NCBI GenBank assembly: GCA_030158675.1
Contig: JAOASL010000005.1
Coordinates: 24,218-88,217 of the forward strand
Origin: Burkholderiaceae bacterium
GTDB taxonomy: Bacteria > Pseudomonadota > Gammaproteobacteria > Burkholderiales > Burkholderiaceae_D
DNA: 64,000 nucleotides
Direction of reading: 5' to 3'
Position 1 is the first letter of the stretch; each line of letters starts with the position of its first letter. Made by a program: the position numbers and the translations under genes. Below are positions 51,598 to 61,827 of the stretch, one piece after another. A model generated the notes under the pieces. That model saw only the letters and a program-made list of their open reading frames with translations, did not search any database and had not been told where the DNA came from.

Positions 51598-51697
51598 GAG
51601 GCGAGCCTTGTCTGCGGCACTTGCGGGAAATGGCTGTGGCTGCTTCGTTCCCGACCTGACCAGATTAACCATGCCACAATGCGCAGGGGCCCGCCAG
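51598..51697 (-). ncRNA. ffs: 4.5S signal recognition particle RNA
   Basis: Reverse complement contains GGTCAGGTCGGGAACGAAGCAGCC, the SRP RNA apical core; ends GGCGGGCC/GGCTCGCC pair; followed by CTTCTTATTTTTTCG. Confidence 0.93.
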
Positions 51698-51723
51698 CTC
51701 GTATTTTATCAGCATTCCCCTGC

Positions 51724-53208
51724 TCAGAAACCCAGCTTCTGCCAGATTTCGTCCACCCTTGCCTTCACCTGCGGATCCATCTCGATGGTGCGTCCCCATT
51801 CGCGGGCAGTCTCTCCCGTCCATTTGTTGGTTGCATCAATACCCATCTTGCTGCCCAGACCGCTCACCGGTGAGGCGAAATCAAGATAGTCGATCGGCGT
51901 GTTGTCGACCATCGTGGTGTCCCGCACCGGATCAACGCGTGTCGTAATCGCCCAGATCACTTCCTTCCAGTCGCGAATGTTGACGTCCTCGTCGACGACG
52001 ACAATGAACTTCGTATACATAAATTGTCGCAGGAAGCTCCAGACGCCAAACATCACCCGCTTCGCATGGCCCGGATAGGCTTTCTTGATCTGCACTACGG
52101 CCATCCGGTAACTGCAGCCTTCGGGCGGCAGGTAGAAATCGGTGATCTCAGAAAACTGTTTCTGCAGCAGCGGGATGAACACCTCGTTCAGAGCCACGCC
52201 CAGCACCGCCGGCTCGTCCGGCGGCTTGCCGGTATAGGTGGAGTGATAGATTGGATCGTGCCGCATCGTGATGCGGTCGAGCGTGAACACCGGGAACCAG
52301 TCCTGTTCATTGTAATAACCGGTATGGTCGCCGAACGGGCCTTCGAGCGCATGCTCGTAGCCGCTGGGATGACTGCCATCCGGATAGATATGGCCTTCCA
52401 GCACGATCTCGGCCGATGCGGGAACTCGCAGCTCGCTGCCGATCGCCTTCACCAGCTCCGTCCGGCTGCCACGCAGCAGGCCGGCGAACTGGTATTCCGA
52501 CAGACTGTCCGGCACCGGCGTGACTGCCCCGAGTATCGTGGCGGGATCGGCACCGAGCGCGACGGCGATCGGGTAAGGTTTGCCCGGATGGGCAAGGCAG
52601 TGCTCACGGAAGTCGAGCGCCCCGCCCCGATGCGCGAGCCAGCGCATGATTACCTTGTTCGGGCCAATCACCTGCTGTCGATAAATGCCGAGATTTTGCC
52701 GCTTCTTGTGCGGCCCTTTCGTAATCACCAGACCCCAGGTAATCAGCGGTGCGGCATCCCCGGGCCAGCAGTGCTGGATTGGCAAGCGGGACAAGTCCAC
52801 CTCTGCCCCCTCCCAGATCACTTCCTGGCAGAGAGCCGAACGCAACTCGCGCGGCGCCATGTCCCAGACGGACTTTATCAGCGAACCGAGTCCGAGCACG
52901 TCCTTCAGGCCCTTCGGCGGCTCCGGCTCCTTCAGTGCTGACAGCAGGTGGCCGATGCGGCGCAACTCACTGACGTCCGATGCACCCATGCCCAATGCGA
53001 CACGCTTGGGCGTACCGAACAGATTGCCGAGCACAGGCATCTGGTATCCGGTCGGCTGAGTAAAAAGAAGCGCCGGACCACCCGCGCGCAGGGTGCGGTC
53101 ACATAATTCGGTCATCTCCAGATGGGGAGAAACAGGGATGGCCACCTCGGCCAATTCGCCAGATTGTTTTAATTTGGCAATAAAATCCCGCAAATCGGAG
53201 TATTTCAT
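51724..53208 (-). CDS. ubiD: UbiD family decarboxylase (4-hydroxy-3-polyprenylbenzoate decarboxylase)
   Basis: [85 protein letters not shown]. Confidence 0.96.
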   Translation of the reverse strand: MKYSDLRDFIAKLKQSGELAEVAIPVSPHLEMTELCDRTLRAGGPALLFTQPTGYQMPVLGNLFGTPKRVALGMGASDVSELRRIGHLLSALKEPEPPKGLKDVLGLGSLIKSVWDMAPRELRSALCQEVIWEGAEVDLSRLPIQHCWPGDAAPLITWGLVITKGPHKKRQNLGIYRQQVIGPNKVIMRWLAHRGGALDFREHCLAHPGKPYPIAVALGADPATILGAVTPVPDSLSEYQFAGLLRGSRTELVKAIGSELRVPASAEIVLEGHIYPDGSHPSGYEHALEGPFGDHTGYYNEQDWFPVFTLDRITMRHDPIYHSTYTGKPPDEPAVLGVALNEVFIPLLQKQFSEITDFYLPPEGCSYRMAVVQIKKAYPGHAKRVMFGVWSFLRQFMYTKFIVVVDEDVNIRDWKEVIWAITTRVDPVRDTTMVDNTPIDYLDFASPVSGLGSKMGIDATNKWTGETAREWGRTIEMDPQVKARVDEIWQKLGF

Positions 53209-53790
53209 CGGCTATTGATATGTTTCAATGTGAAACGAGATAAATGAAACAGGTACGCAAGTACCTGATTTTTATGATAGTTCCGCTAGGGAAACTTACT
53301 TTTAATAAATTAAAGTTATAGCTATTTGCTTTTCCAGTATTGACTCGATATAAACAGCCACCTACAATCCGCTCAAATTTAACGGGTAGCCCTCCGGACC
53401 ATTCCGGACCATCCAAAGGCAATACACTGGCTACCCAGTCACATCAGGGTGAACCTGTCGGCAATTGTAGAGATTGTTTTCCGAACAGGTCGAACATTCG
53501 TCCCTGAAAAAAGATTGTCGCTGTCTCCTGAGCAAACGGAGACCATCAAGACAACACCGGCGTTTGCGGAACAGCCGTCGCTAGGCAGCATCAGCGAACG
53601 GTCGCAAACGGATTTTTTATCTCGCGGTGAATTGAAGCACGAAGCACGCTTGCAATTGGCCTCAGTTCAGAGCGCCTGGCAAAACGTGAATGCAGACTTG
53701 TCATGACAGCAACGAAGAGTGCGCATGGCGGGGGTGAAGTTCTCGTGTTTTGCCAGGCGCTTTGAGGGCCGCGATGATTCAGGAGGTTGT

Positions 53791-54660
53791 ATGAATAATC
53801 TGCGCAAGTTATCTGCGTTGGTGGGTGCGGGAAATACCTCCCCGCGTTTTCAACTTTTCGGCGAAGATTTTTTCGCTCGCGTCGGCGGTTTCCTAACCAC
53901 CGCACGTCGCACACTGATCGCCATTGAATTGGCCGTTGTAGCCGCCCTCGCACTGGCTTTCTTCCAGCCTGAGCTGCTCGACGACCTGAAGGCTTTGTCG
54001 CCGTTCGCCGATACCGCTGCCGAACAAGAAGCCACCGACGAGGACGCACTGGTTCAGGCATTGTCCCTGCCCGAGCGTGGCATGTTGGCAAGTAATGACA
54101 ACCAGCCTGCGCGCACTCAGCAGCGCGTGACTGACTGGCTGGCCAAGCGCTACCGTATCGCCGGCAGCGCCAGCAACATGCTGGTCGGCGCAGCATACGA
54201 ATCGGCGCGCGAGGTCAAGATCGATCCACTGCTGATTCTTGCGGTGATGGCTATCGAGTCCCGTTTCAACCCATACGCTGAAAGCTCGGTCGGTGCCCAG
54301 GGTCTGATGCAAGTCATGTCCAAGGTCCACCACGACAAATTCAGCGGCCACGGCGGACTGAACGCCGCACTGAACCCGGTCGCCAACATCCAGGTCGGCG
54401 CCTCCATCCTGAAGGACATGATCAGTCGCTCAGGGTCGATTGAAGCGGGGCTGAAGCTGTACGTCGGCGCAGGTAACATGACCACCGATGGCGGCTACGC
54501 AGACAAGGTGATGGCCGAACATGCGCGGCTGCGTGCGGTAGCGGCCGGCAAGCGCGTGCCAACCTTTACTCCGTCGCCGCTGCAGTCAAGCGAGAAGGTG
54601 CGCGAAGCAAAGGTACAAACGCTGCCAAACCGTACGCAGGTACAGACCGAGCCGGCCTGA
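53791..54660 (+). CDS. Lytic transglycosylase domain protein (SLT, membrane-anchored)
   Basis: AGGAGG RBS then MNNLRKLSALVGAGN; one TM helix; ILAVMAIESRFNPYAESSVGAQGLMQVM SLT motif. Confidence 0.93.
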   Translation: MNNLRKLSALVGAGNTSPRFQLFGEDFFARVGGFLTTARRTLIAIELAVVAALALAFFQPELLDDLKALSPFADTAAEQEATDEDALVQALSLPERGMLASNDNQPARTQQRVTDWLAKRYRIAGSASNMLVGAAYESAREVKIDPLLILAVMAIESRFNPYAESSVGAQGLMQVMSKVHHDKFSGHGGLNAALNPVANIQVGASILKDMISRSGSIEAGLKLYVGAGNMTTDGGYADKVMAEHARLRAVAAGKRVPTFTPSPLQSSEKVREAKVQTLPNRTQVQTEPA

Positions 54661-54677
54661 TGCTGAACTGACGGCGC

Positions 54678-54717
54678 AAAAGCAGAAAGGAGCCTCGTGG
54701 CTCCTTTCTGCTTTTTA
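54678..54717. terminator. Bidirectional terminator
   Basis: AAAAGCAGAAAGGAGCC-TCGT-GGCTCCTTTCTGCTTTT, perfect 17-bp stem between convergent genes. Confidence 0.92.
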
Positions 54718-54727
54718 CGATCAATGG

Positions 54728-55897
54728 TCATTTCCTCGCGAAGTACTCGCTCAAGCGCCGGATCGCTTCCCGCAGATTGTCCATCGAAGTCGCATACGAC
54801 ACGCGAATAAAGCGCTTCGCACCTGCCACCCCGAAATCCAGCCCCGGCGTCAGCACCACACCGGTCCGATCAAGAATGTCGCGCGTGAGCTGGTCTGCAT
54901 CGCCTGACAAGCGGCTGCAATCGGCATACACATAGAAGGCGCCGTCCGGCATCACCGGAATCTCGAAACCCAGCTTGTGCAGCTCGGGCACCAGATAGTC
55001 GCGGCGGCGGCGGAACTCCTGACGACGTTCCTCGGCCACTGCGAGCGCCTGCGGCGTGAAGCAGGCCAGCGCCGCATGCTGTGCCAGGCTGGAAGCGCAA
55101 ATGAAAAAGTTCTGCGCTAGCTTCTCAATCGCCGGCAGCATCGCCGGCGGCACCACCAGCCAGCCAAGCCGCCAGCCGGTCATGTTGAAATACTTAGAGA
55201 AGCTGTTGATGACGATCAGATCATTCCCAAACTCAAGCGCGGTATAGGGCGGAGCATCATAAGACAGCCCCTGATAAATCTCGTCGACCAGCGCGAAGCC
55301 TTTGTGCCGGCGTACGACGTCCAGTGTGCGCGCCAGTTCATCGCGCGCGATCGACGTGCCCGTCGGATTGGAAGGTGATGCCAGCAGCACACCTCGCGTG
55401 TTTGGCCCCCATTGCGACTCGACCATCGCAGCCGACAGCTGGAAACGCTCAGCGGGTCCGCTCGGAATCAGTTTCGCCTGGCCATTGAACGCAGCGATGA
55501 AATGCCGGTTGCACGGATAACTGGGATCCGGCATCAGCACTTCGGCATCACGTTCGACCAGCGCCGCGCACGCCAGCAGCAGCGCAGCCGACGCACCGGC
55601 GGTGACGACGATGCGCTCCGCTGGCACATCAACACCGAATGCGCTGCTGTAATGAGCAGAGATCGCGGCGCGCAGCTCGGTCAGTCCGAGCGCCGCGGTG
55701 TAGCGCATCGCCGCACCATCGGCCAAGGCACGGCTGGCCGCATCGAGCACCGGCTGCGCCGGCGGAAAATCCGGCTCACCGATGCACATGTAGATGATCG
55801 AGCGCCCGGCCTGTTCGAGTTCAGCCGCACGCTTGATCACCTCCATCACATGGAAGGGCGCAATCTCGTCGAGACGCTGTGCGAGCGCAAAATCCAT
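54728..55897 (-). CDS. PLP-dependent class I aminotransferase
   Basis: YMCIGEPDFPPAQPVLDAA; SNPTGTSI; INSFSKYFNMTGWRLGWLV. Confidence 0.94.
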   Translation of the reverse strand: MDFALAQRLDEIAPFHVMEVIKRAAELEQAGRSIIYMCIGEPDFPPAQPVLDAASRALADGAAMRYTAALGLTELRAAISAHYSSAFGVDVPAERIVVTAGASAALLLACAALVERDAEVLMPDPSYPCNRHFIAAFNGQAKLIPSGPAERFQLSAAMVESQWGPNTRGVLLASPSNPTGTSIARDELARTLDVVRRHKGFALVDEIYQGLSYDAPPYTALEFGNDLIVINSFSKYFNMTGWRLGWLVVPPAMLPAIEKLAQNFFICASSLAQHAALACFTPQALAVAEERRQEFRRRRDYLVPELHKLGFEIPVMPDGAFYVYADCSRLSGDADQLTRDILDRTGVVLTPGLDFGVAGAKRFIRVSYATSMDNLREAIRRLSEYFARK

Positions 55898-55912
55898 TGT
55901 CGTGCTCCGCTG

Positions 55913-56377
55913 TCAGCGACCTGCTGCGACCTCGGTCGCACGCAGTTGGGCGGCCAGCTTGTCGAGGACACCATTGACGTATTTGTGTCCGTCGATGCCG
56001 CCGAAGGACTTGGCCAGTTCGACCGCTTCGTTGATGACGACGCGGTATGGGATCTCGATATGCTGCTTGAGCTCATACGCGCCAATCAGCAGCGCCGCAT
56101 GCTCGATCGGCGACAACTGCTCCATCGCACGGTCGATGAAGGGCAGGATGTCGGCACGCAGGCTCTCCACCTCGCGAATCGTTCCGTGCAGCAGCGCACC
56201 GAAATGTTCACGATCGGCCTTATCGAAGCCGTGTGCATTGCGGATGTTCGCATCGATGACGCCCGCATCTTCCTTGCTCATCAGCCACTGGTAAAGGCCT
56301 TGCAGCGCGAACTCACGCGCACGATGGCGCGGCGTGCGGCTCTTGTTCGGATTTGCATGCTGGGATTTGATGCTCAT
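55913..56377 (-). CDS. nusB: Transcription antitermination factor NusB
   Basis: [54 protein letters not shown]. Confidence 0.96.
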   Translation of the reverse strand: MSIKSQHANPNKSRTPRHRAREFALQGLYQWLMSKEDAGVIDANIRNAHGFDKADREHFGALLHGTIREVESLRADILPFIDRAMEQLSPIEHAALLIGAYELKQHIEIPYRVVINEAVELAKSFGGIDGHKYVNGVLDKLAAQLRATEVAAGR

Positions 56378-56385
56378 TGGCTGCC

Positions 56386-56871
56386 TTATTCTTCGTCGGC
56401 CTCATCGGCCAGTTCGTCCATAGCGGTTGCGAGATTGGCCATTTCGACCGCCACGCGTGCTGCATCCGCGCCCTTGGTCGCCATGCGCGCCTCAGCCTGT
56501 TCGTCGTTTTCGGTTGTCAGCACTGCATTCGCAATCGGGATGCCGAAATCGAGTCCGATGCGCGTGATGCCGGCACCCGATTCATTGGACACCAGCTCGA
56601 AATGGTAAGTCTCACCCCGGATCACCGCGCCAAGCGCGATCAGCGCGTCGAACTGGCCCGACTCAGCCATCTTCTGCAGCGCCAGCGGGATTTCGAGCGC
56701 GCCCGGCACGGTGACCAGCAAGACGTCCTGATCATCCACGCCCATATGCTTGAGCTCGGCCAGGCAAGCGGCCGCCAGTCCGTGACAGACATCTTCGTTG
56801 AATCGTGCCTGCACGATGCCGATACGCAGACCGCTGCCGTCGAAATCGGGTTCGTATGTTCCTACGGTCAT
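56386..56871 (-). CDS. ribH: 6,7-dimethyl-8-ribityllumazine synthase
   Basis: [68 protein letters not shown]. Confidence 0.97.
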   Translation of the reverse strand: MTVGTYEPDFDGSGLRIGIVQARFNEDVCHGLAAACLAELKHMGVDDQDVLLVTVPGALEIPLALQKMAESGQFDALIALGAVIRGETYHFELVSNESGAGITRIGLDFGIPIANAVLTTENDEQAEARMATKGADAARVAVEMANLATAMDELADEADEE

Positions 56872-56884
56872 AACGCCTCCTGCG

Positions 56885-57997
56885 TCAGTTTTCAGGGCTG
56901 GCCTGATGGCCAACCACTTCCAGATTGAAGCCGGTCATCGAGGGCATTTTCCTCGGATTGGCCAGTAATTTCATTTTGCCCACGCCAAGTTCGCGCAGGA
57001 TCTGCGCGCCGATACCATAGGTACGCAGATCCATGCGCGCAACGCGCGGCGGCGTCGATGGTTGCGAAGCACCCAGCGCGCTGAACTGCGCAAACATCTG
57101 CTCGGACGATTCCTCGCAATTCAGCAGGACGATCACGCCGCGCTCTGCATTTTTGATCGCTGTCATCGCAGCGGCCATATTCCACGAGTGCGTGGTCGTA
57201 CGTGTCTCGAGCATGTCAAGAATAGACACCGGCTGATGCACGCGCACCAGCGTTTCGGCCTCCGGCGAGATCGTGCCGTGCACCAGCGCCAGGTGCGCGC
57301 CACTGCTTGGCTTGTCGCGAAACGCGATCGCATGAAAGCTGCCGTATGGCGTCTGCATCTCCAGATCGCCGACGCGCTCGACGATGCTCTCGGTCTGGCT
57401 GCGGTAATGAATAAGGTCAGCGATGGCGCCAATCTTCAGACCGTGCTCACGCCCGAACTCGAGCAGGTCGGGCAGGCGCGCCATCGTGCCGTCTTCCTTG
57501 AGGATCTCGCAGATCACCGAGGCCGGCGTCAATCCTGCCAGTTCCGCCAGATCGCAGCCGGCTTCGGTATGGCCGGCACGCATCAGCACACCGCCCTTTT
57601 GCGCGCGCAACGGAAAGATATGGCCGGGCTGCACCAGATCGGCCGGCCGCGCATTGCGCGCCACTGCCGCTTGGATCGTGCGCGCGCGATCCGCGGCCGA
57701 AATGCCTGTGGTCACACCTTCAGCTGCCTCGATCGACACCGTGAAATTGGTACCGAACGAGGTACCGTTACGACCTGTCATCATGGGCAAATTCAGCTGG
57801 TCACAACGTTCTTCGGTCAGCGTCAGGCAAATCAGGCCACGACCGAAGCGGGCCATGAAATTGATCGCTTCGGGTGTGACGAACTCGGCCGCCAGCACGA
57901 GATCACCCTCGTTCTCGCGATCTTCCTCATCGACCAGAATGACCATGCGGCCGGCACGCAGCTCGGCGATGATCTCTTTTGTGCTTGAAAGTGACAT
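56885..57997 (-). CDS. ribBA: Bifunctional 3,4-dihydroxy-2-butanone-4-phosphate synthase / GTP cyclohydrolase II-like protein
   Basis: [62 protein letters not shown]-terminal RibA-like domain. Confidence 0.94.
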   Translation of the reverse strand: MSLSSTKEIIAELRAGRMVILVDEEDRENEGDLVLAAEFVTPEAINFMARFGRGLICLTLTEERCDQLNLPMMTGRNGTSFGTNFTVSIEAAEGVTTGISAADRARTIQAAVARNARPADLVQPGHIFPLRAQKGGVLMRAGHTEAGCDLAELAGLTPASVICEILKEDGTMARLPDLLEFGREHGLKIGAIADLIHYRSQTESIVERVGDLEMQTPYGSFHAIAFRDKPSSGAHLALVHGTISPEAETLVRVHQPVSILDMLETRTTTHSWNMAAAMTAIKNAERGVIVLLNCEESSEQMFAQFSALGASQPSTPPRVARMDLRTYGIGAQILRELGVGKMKLLANPRKMPSMTGFNLEVVGHQASPEN

Positions 57998-58090
57998 GGG
58001 GGGAGATTCCGGAAAGGCCGCACATTTTAAAGGATTTCGGCGCCGAGACCGCCGTTGGCTACGATACCCGTCTGCCGACGATCGCGCAGG

Positions 58091-58714
58091 TCAGCGTGAC
58101 GGTGCCATTGAGGACAGCATTCGCTCCACATAGCGGGCGATCAGATCGACCTCCAGGTTGACCCGCGTCCCCGGCTTTAGATGCTTCAGGGTAGTGGCCG
58201 CAATCGTGTGCGGAATCAGGTTGATCGACAGCGTGCAACCGTCAGCGCCATCGGCGACATTGTTGACCGTCAGCGAAACGCCGTTGACGACCACCGAGCC
58301 CTTGTAGGCGAAATATCTGGCCAGCGCGGCCGGAGTCAGAATGTCGAGCTTCCATGACTCGCCAACCGGCGCGAAATGCGTGACCGCCCCAAGTCCATCG
58401 ACATGACCGGACACCAGATGACCGCCAAGCCGCTCGGCCAGCGTCAGTGCCTTTTCGAGATTGACCTCCCCTTCCGCATCCAGCCCGACCGTACGGTTCA
58501 GGCTCTCGCGCGACACATCGACCGTGAAGCCATCGGCGCTTTTCTTCGTGACCGTCATGCAGGCGCCATTGATCGCGATCGAGTCGCCGAGTGCGACGTC
58601 AGCCAAGGGCAGCGCACCGGCGTGAATCTGCAGCCGCACGCCTGAATCGGCCTCTGCGCCGAGCGGTGTGATGGAGGTGATGCGGCCGATGGCCGCGACG
58701 ATGCCAGTAAACAT
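58091..58714 (-). CDS. ribE: Riboflavin synthase (alpha subunit)
   Basis: MFTGIVAAIGRITSITP; GDSIAINGACMTVT; two lumazine-binding repeats (LVSGHVDGLGAV, VNGVSLTVNNV). Confidence 0.96.
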   Translation of the reverse strand: MFTGIVAAIGRITSITPLGAEADSGVRLQIHAGALPLADVALGDSIAINGACMTVTKKSADGFTVDVSRESLNRTVGLDAEGEVNLEKALTLAERLGGHLVSGHVDGLGAVTHFAPVGESWKLDILTPAALARYFAYKGSVVVNGVSLTVNNVADGADGCTLSINLIPHTIAATTLKHLKPGTRVNLEVDLIARYVERMLSSMAPSR

Positions 58715-58735
58715 GGGACTCCGAAAAAGATAAGA

Positions 58736-59860
58736 CTAAAAATCGCTCAGCAGCGCCCGTAAGCGGAGGTCGGGCCCGACCTGCCGAATCTCATGGAAGC
58801 GCATCGACCGCCGCTCCGACAAATTCTCCAGCACCGGCAGGCGCGCGATGCCCTGCGCAGGTCCGAGCAGACAGGGCGCGAAATACATCAGCAACTCGTC
58901 GACGACACCGGCGCGCAGCAGCGAGCCGTTCAGCTTGAAGCCAGCCTCGACATGCAATTCGTTGATCTGCCGCCGGCCGAGCTCCTGCATCAGCGCGTTC
59001 AGGTCAACCTTGCCGCTATCGGCGGGCAGCACGATCACATCATGGCCGGCCGCACGCAGCCGCGCTGCGCGGGTTTCATCATCAAGGGATGCGAAGATCC
59101 AGCTGCCACCTCCCCGCAGCACCTTCGCGTCTGGCGCGATCTCGAGCCGGCTGTCGATGACGATGCGGCGTGGCTGCCGTGATGTGTCGACCGCGCGCAC
59201 GTTAAGCTGCGGATCATCCTGCAGCACGGTGCCAATGCCGGTCAGGATGGCGCAGGCCTGCGCACGCCATGCATGACCGTCGTCACGCGCTGCAGCCGAT
59301 GTGATCCATTGGCTCTGGCCGTTCTGCAATGCGGTGCCGCCGTCAATGCTGGCCGCCACCTTCATCCTGACCCAGGGCCGGCCGCGCTGCATCCGGGACA
59401 GGAAACCGGCATTCATCTCGCGCGCCTCCTGCGCCAGCACACCGACCGTGACTGCAATACCGGCGGTGCGCAATCGCGCCAGGCCTTGTCCGGCGACCAG
59501 CGGATTCGGGTCTTCGATCGCCACCACCACGCGCGCAACACCGGCAGCGACGAGCGCATCCGCGCAAGGCGGCGTGCGCCCGTGATGGCTGCATGGCTCG
59601 AGCGTCACATAGGCGGTCGAACCGCGCACGTCCACGCCACGCTCCGCCGCATGCTGCAACGCATGCGCTTCAGCATGGGCGAAACCGGCCGGCTGCGTAT
59701 GGCCTTCGGCGATCACCTCGCCATCACGCACGATCACGCAGCCCACGCGCGGGTTCGGCGTGGTCGTGTACAGGCTGAGGGACGCCCGGGAAAGCGCGGC
59801 ACGCATGCCGTCGGTGTCGTTATGGATCTTCACGGAAATGACAGAAAACAGGTGGCCCAT
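58736..59860 (-). CDS. ribD: Bifunctional diaminohydroxyphosphoribosylaminopyrimidine deaminase / reductase
   Basis: YTTTPNPRVGCVIVRDGEVIAEGHTQPAGFAHAEAHAL; TLEPCSHHGRTPPCADAL; start uncertain (59860 or 59806). Confidence 0.94.
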   Translation of the reverse strand: MGHLFSVISVKIHNDTDGMRAALSRASLSLYTTTPNPRVGCVIVRDGEVIAEGHTQPAGFAHAEAHALQHAAERGVDVRGSTAYVTLEPCSHHGRTPPCADALVAAGVARVVVAIEDPNPLVAGQGLARLRTAGIAVTVGVLAQEAREMNAGFLSRMQRGRPWVRMKVAASIDGGTALQNGQSQWITSAAARDDGHAWRAQACAILTGIGTVLQDDPQLNVRAVDTSRQPRRIVIDSRLEIAPDAKVLRGGGSWIFASLDDETRAARLRAAGHDVIVLPADSGKVDLNALMQELGRRQINELHVEAGFKLNGSLLRAGVVDELLMYFAPCLLGPAQGIARLPVLENLSERRSMRFHEIRQVGPDLRLRALLSDF

Positions 59861-59861
59861 T

Positions 59862-60398
59862 CTAACAAGCTGACCGATCGCGGTCCGGATCACACAGCCT
59901 GACGCGACCGAGGAAGCCGATCACGAGCTTGCGACGTTCGTCGCCAGCGCGGAACAGCAGCGAGCCAAACTGCGGCTGCGATGCGCCGTGCGCGCTACGC
60001 GGCCTGCCACTGGCATCGAACGCGAGATAATCATGCGCACTGTCGGACAGGCTGGGAATCACCTGGATCCCGGGCGGCAGCGCGAGGCTGCTGCGCAGTA
60101 TCGGCTCTCCGGCATCAACGCGCTGATTATTGTTCAGATCGATCGCCACCTGCCAGCCCGTCTGCCATCCTGCCGGCGTCAGCGGCAACAGATCGACCCG
60201 CTCCCCGCGCCGGATTGCAGCAGCGCGCGCAAAAGCCAGCGCTGCACGAAATTCCGTTGACACCGTGGTCACGCGAACGCGATCGAGCGATGCACGACCT
60301 CCCGACATGGCCAGGGTTGCCAGCACCGCGGTGATCACAAGAACGACCAGCAACTCGAACAAGCTGATACCGCGCGCCGATAGGACAAGTATTCGCAC
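59862..60398 (-). CDS. GspH/FimT family pseudopilin
   Basis: Prepilin N-terminus ARG^ISLFELLVVLVITAVLATLAM; FimT-like body. Confidence 0.87.
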   Translation of the reverse strand: MRILVLSARGISLFELLVVLVITAVLATLAMSGGRASLDRVRVTTVSTEFRAALAFARAAAIRRGERVDLLPLTPAGWQTGWQVAIDLNNNQRVDAGEPILRSSLALPPGIQVIPSLSDSAHDYLAFDASGRPRSAHGASQPQFGSLLFRAGDERRKLVIGFLGRVRLCDPDRDRSAC

Positions 60399-60410
60399 TG
60401 AGATCCTCTT

Positions 60411-60824
60411 TCAATCCAGGCGTAACTGTCGCCACGCGATACGCCGAACCCGGGATACGCAATGATCGTCGTAGGTACTCTCGCAGCCATCGACCGCGTA
60501 GTCGGCCTGCAGCCGCACACGCGTGCCACGTTCCTCGCCTGTCACCGTTACGCGCTGCAGCGTCAGCGGCAGGTCTTGCAGCTCCGGATTGCTGGCGCTG
60601 GGCACCGTTTCCATCTGAGCCCCCCACTCGCCGACCTCACCGTCTGCGTCCGAACTGGCAAGAAACTCGGCCACCCTTGCCAGCCCGAGTTCGGCTCGCT
60701 GCAATGCCAGCAGTCGCTCGACCTGTTGCGACATTTGCAGTCCGGCGTCCTGAACCGAGCGACTGGCCCCTACGGAGAACAGCATCGCTGCGAGCAGACT
60801 GAATAGGGCAGGAATCAGGCTCAT
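60411..60824 (-). CDS. PilX-like pilus assembly protein
   Basis: Hydrophobic N-terminus MSLIPALFSLLAAMLFSVGASRSVQDAGL; position between PilW-like and FimT-like genes. Confidence 0.68.
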   Translation of the reverse strand: MSLIPALFSLLAAMLFSVGASRSVQDAGLQMSQQVERLLALQRAELGLARVAEFLASSDADGEVGEWGAQMETVPSASNPELQDLPLTLQRVTVTGEERGTRVRLQADYAVDGCESTYDDHCVSRVRRIAWRQLRLD

Positions 60825-61810
60825 TCCGGTGGGCGCTGGCTGTTACCCAGAAAAATCACGGCATCGAACTGACGATAAAGGCGATCCGGGTGCAATTGTT
60901 GAGGTGCCAATGTCGTTCCGGGATCGTCAACGGCATGCCGCGCAGCATACTCACTGCCAAACAGATCGACAGCCTTCTGCAAGGCGGGTGAGCGCACCAC
61001 TTGCGGCGAGCGCATCAGTAGCGCCACATGTACCGCAACCACCCGTGTCCACAGCGACAGCGCGGCACCGCCACTGGCCATCCCGAGCGCGCGCAAACGC
61101 GATGCGCTGACGAAGTCATTCGGCAAACCGTCACCATCCGGATCCAGACCGTACAACAGCTGAAACGATGTAACACCACCGGCGACGGCCTGCGAGACCC
61201 ACCCCGAACTGCCACGGTACTTGCAGCGCAATTCTGGCTCACCCTGCCGGTCGGTCGCGACGTGAAAGACGCTCCATCCGCGATCATCCGACGCATTCTC
61301 CGCCGCCGGCACCGGCATACCCGCGCAATTCCGCATGCGGCCCAGCGCATCGCCGGCAAAGCGAACGGACAGCGCATCACTGCTGCTTCCAGGCCGGGCC
61401 CCCTGAAAGCCCGCCGACGTCGCCGGAACAGCTGCGTCATCGAGACCGTCAAGCGCGCCCTGTCCCAGACGCGCTGCGACCTGCGGCGTGGGCTGCGTTG
61501 CATCAACGTGGCCGGCCTGCTGCAATGCGGTTGCCAGCACATCGAACACATACGCGGCCTGGTCGTGCAGCAGCGCGTCCTGCTCGGTCCTGGCAAATTC
61601 CCTGCTCGACAGCGCCACCAGATACAGCGCGCATAACGCGATACCGAGCGAAACGGCCATGGAGGTCATCAGCTCAACCAGGCCGCCGCCAGCCTGGAAG
61701 GTACGCGCAACCTCGGATGACGCACGGCGCGCAGCATGCGTCAAAAGGAGGTCACCGCGACTGTCAAAGCGTGCGCCTGTCGGCGCGCTGCGGCACTGCG
61801 TCGCAAGCAT
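60821..61810 (-). CDS. PilW-like minor pseudopilin
   Basis: Prepilin-type FQAGGGLVELMTSMAVSLGIALCALYLVAL; start uncertain. Confidence 0.8.
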   Translation of the reverse strand: MLATQCRSAPTGARFDSRGDLLLTHAARRASSEVARTFQAGGGLVELMTSMAVSLGIALCALYLVALSSREFARTEQDALLHDQAAYVFDVLATALQQAGHVDATQPTPQVAARLGQGALDGLDDAAVPATSAGFQGARPGSSSDALSVRFAGDALGRMRNCAGMPVPAAENASDDRGWSVFHVATDRQGEPELRCKYRGSSGWVSQAVAGGVTSFQLLYGLDPDGDGLPNDFVSASRLRALGMASGGAALSLWTRVVAVHVALLMRSPQVVRSPALQKAVDLFGSEYAARHAVDDPGTTLAPQQLHPDRLYRQFDAVIFLGNSQRPPE

Positions 61811-61827
61811 CCCCACGGCCAGCGCAC

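Noticed and set aside
53384-53436. Possible cyclic-di-GMP (GEMM) riboswitch
   Set aside because: Hairpin pair present, but the expected GEMM core and tetraloop/receptor sequences are not recognisable.
53449-53706. 85-aa plus-strand ORF upstream of the SLT gene
   Set aside because: Non-ATG start, no clear RBS, unremarkable composition, and it ends inside the inverted-repeat region; not enough support.
57998-58090. Possible FMN riboswitch upstream of ribBA
   Set aside because: Only about 90 nt separate ribE and ribBA, and I could not recognise the conserved FMN element.
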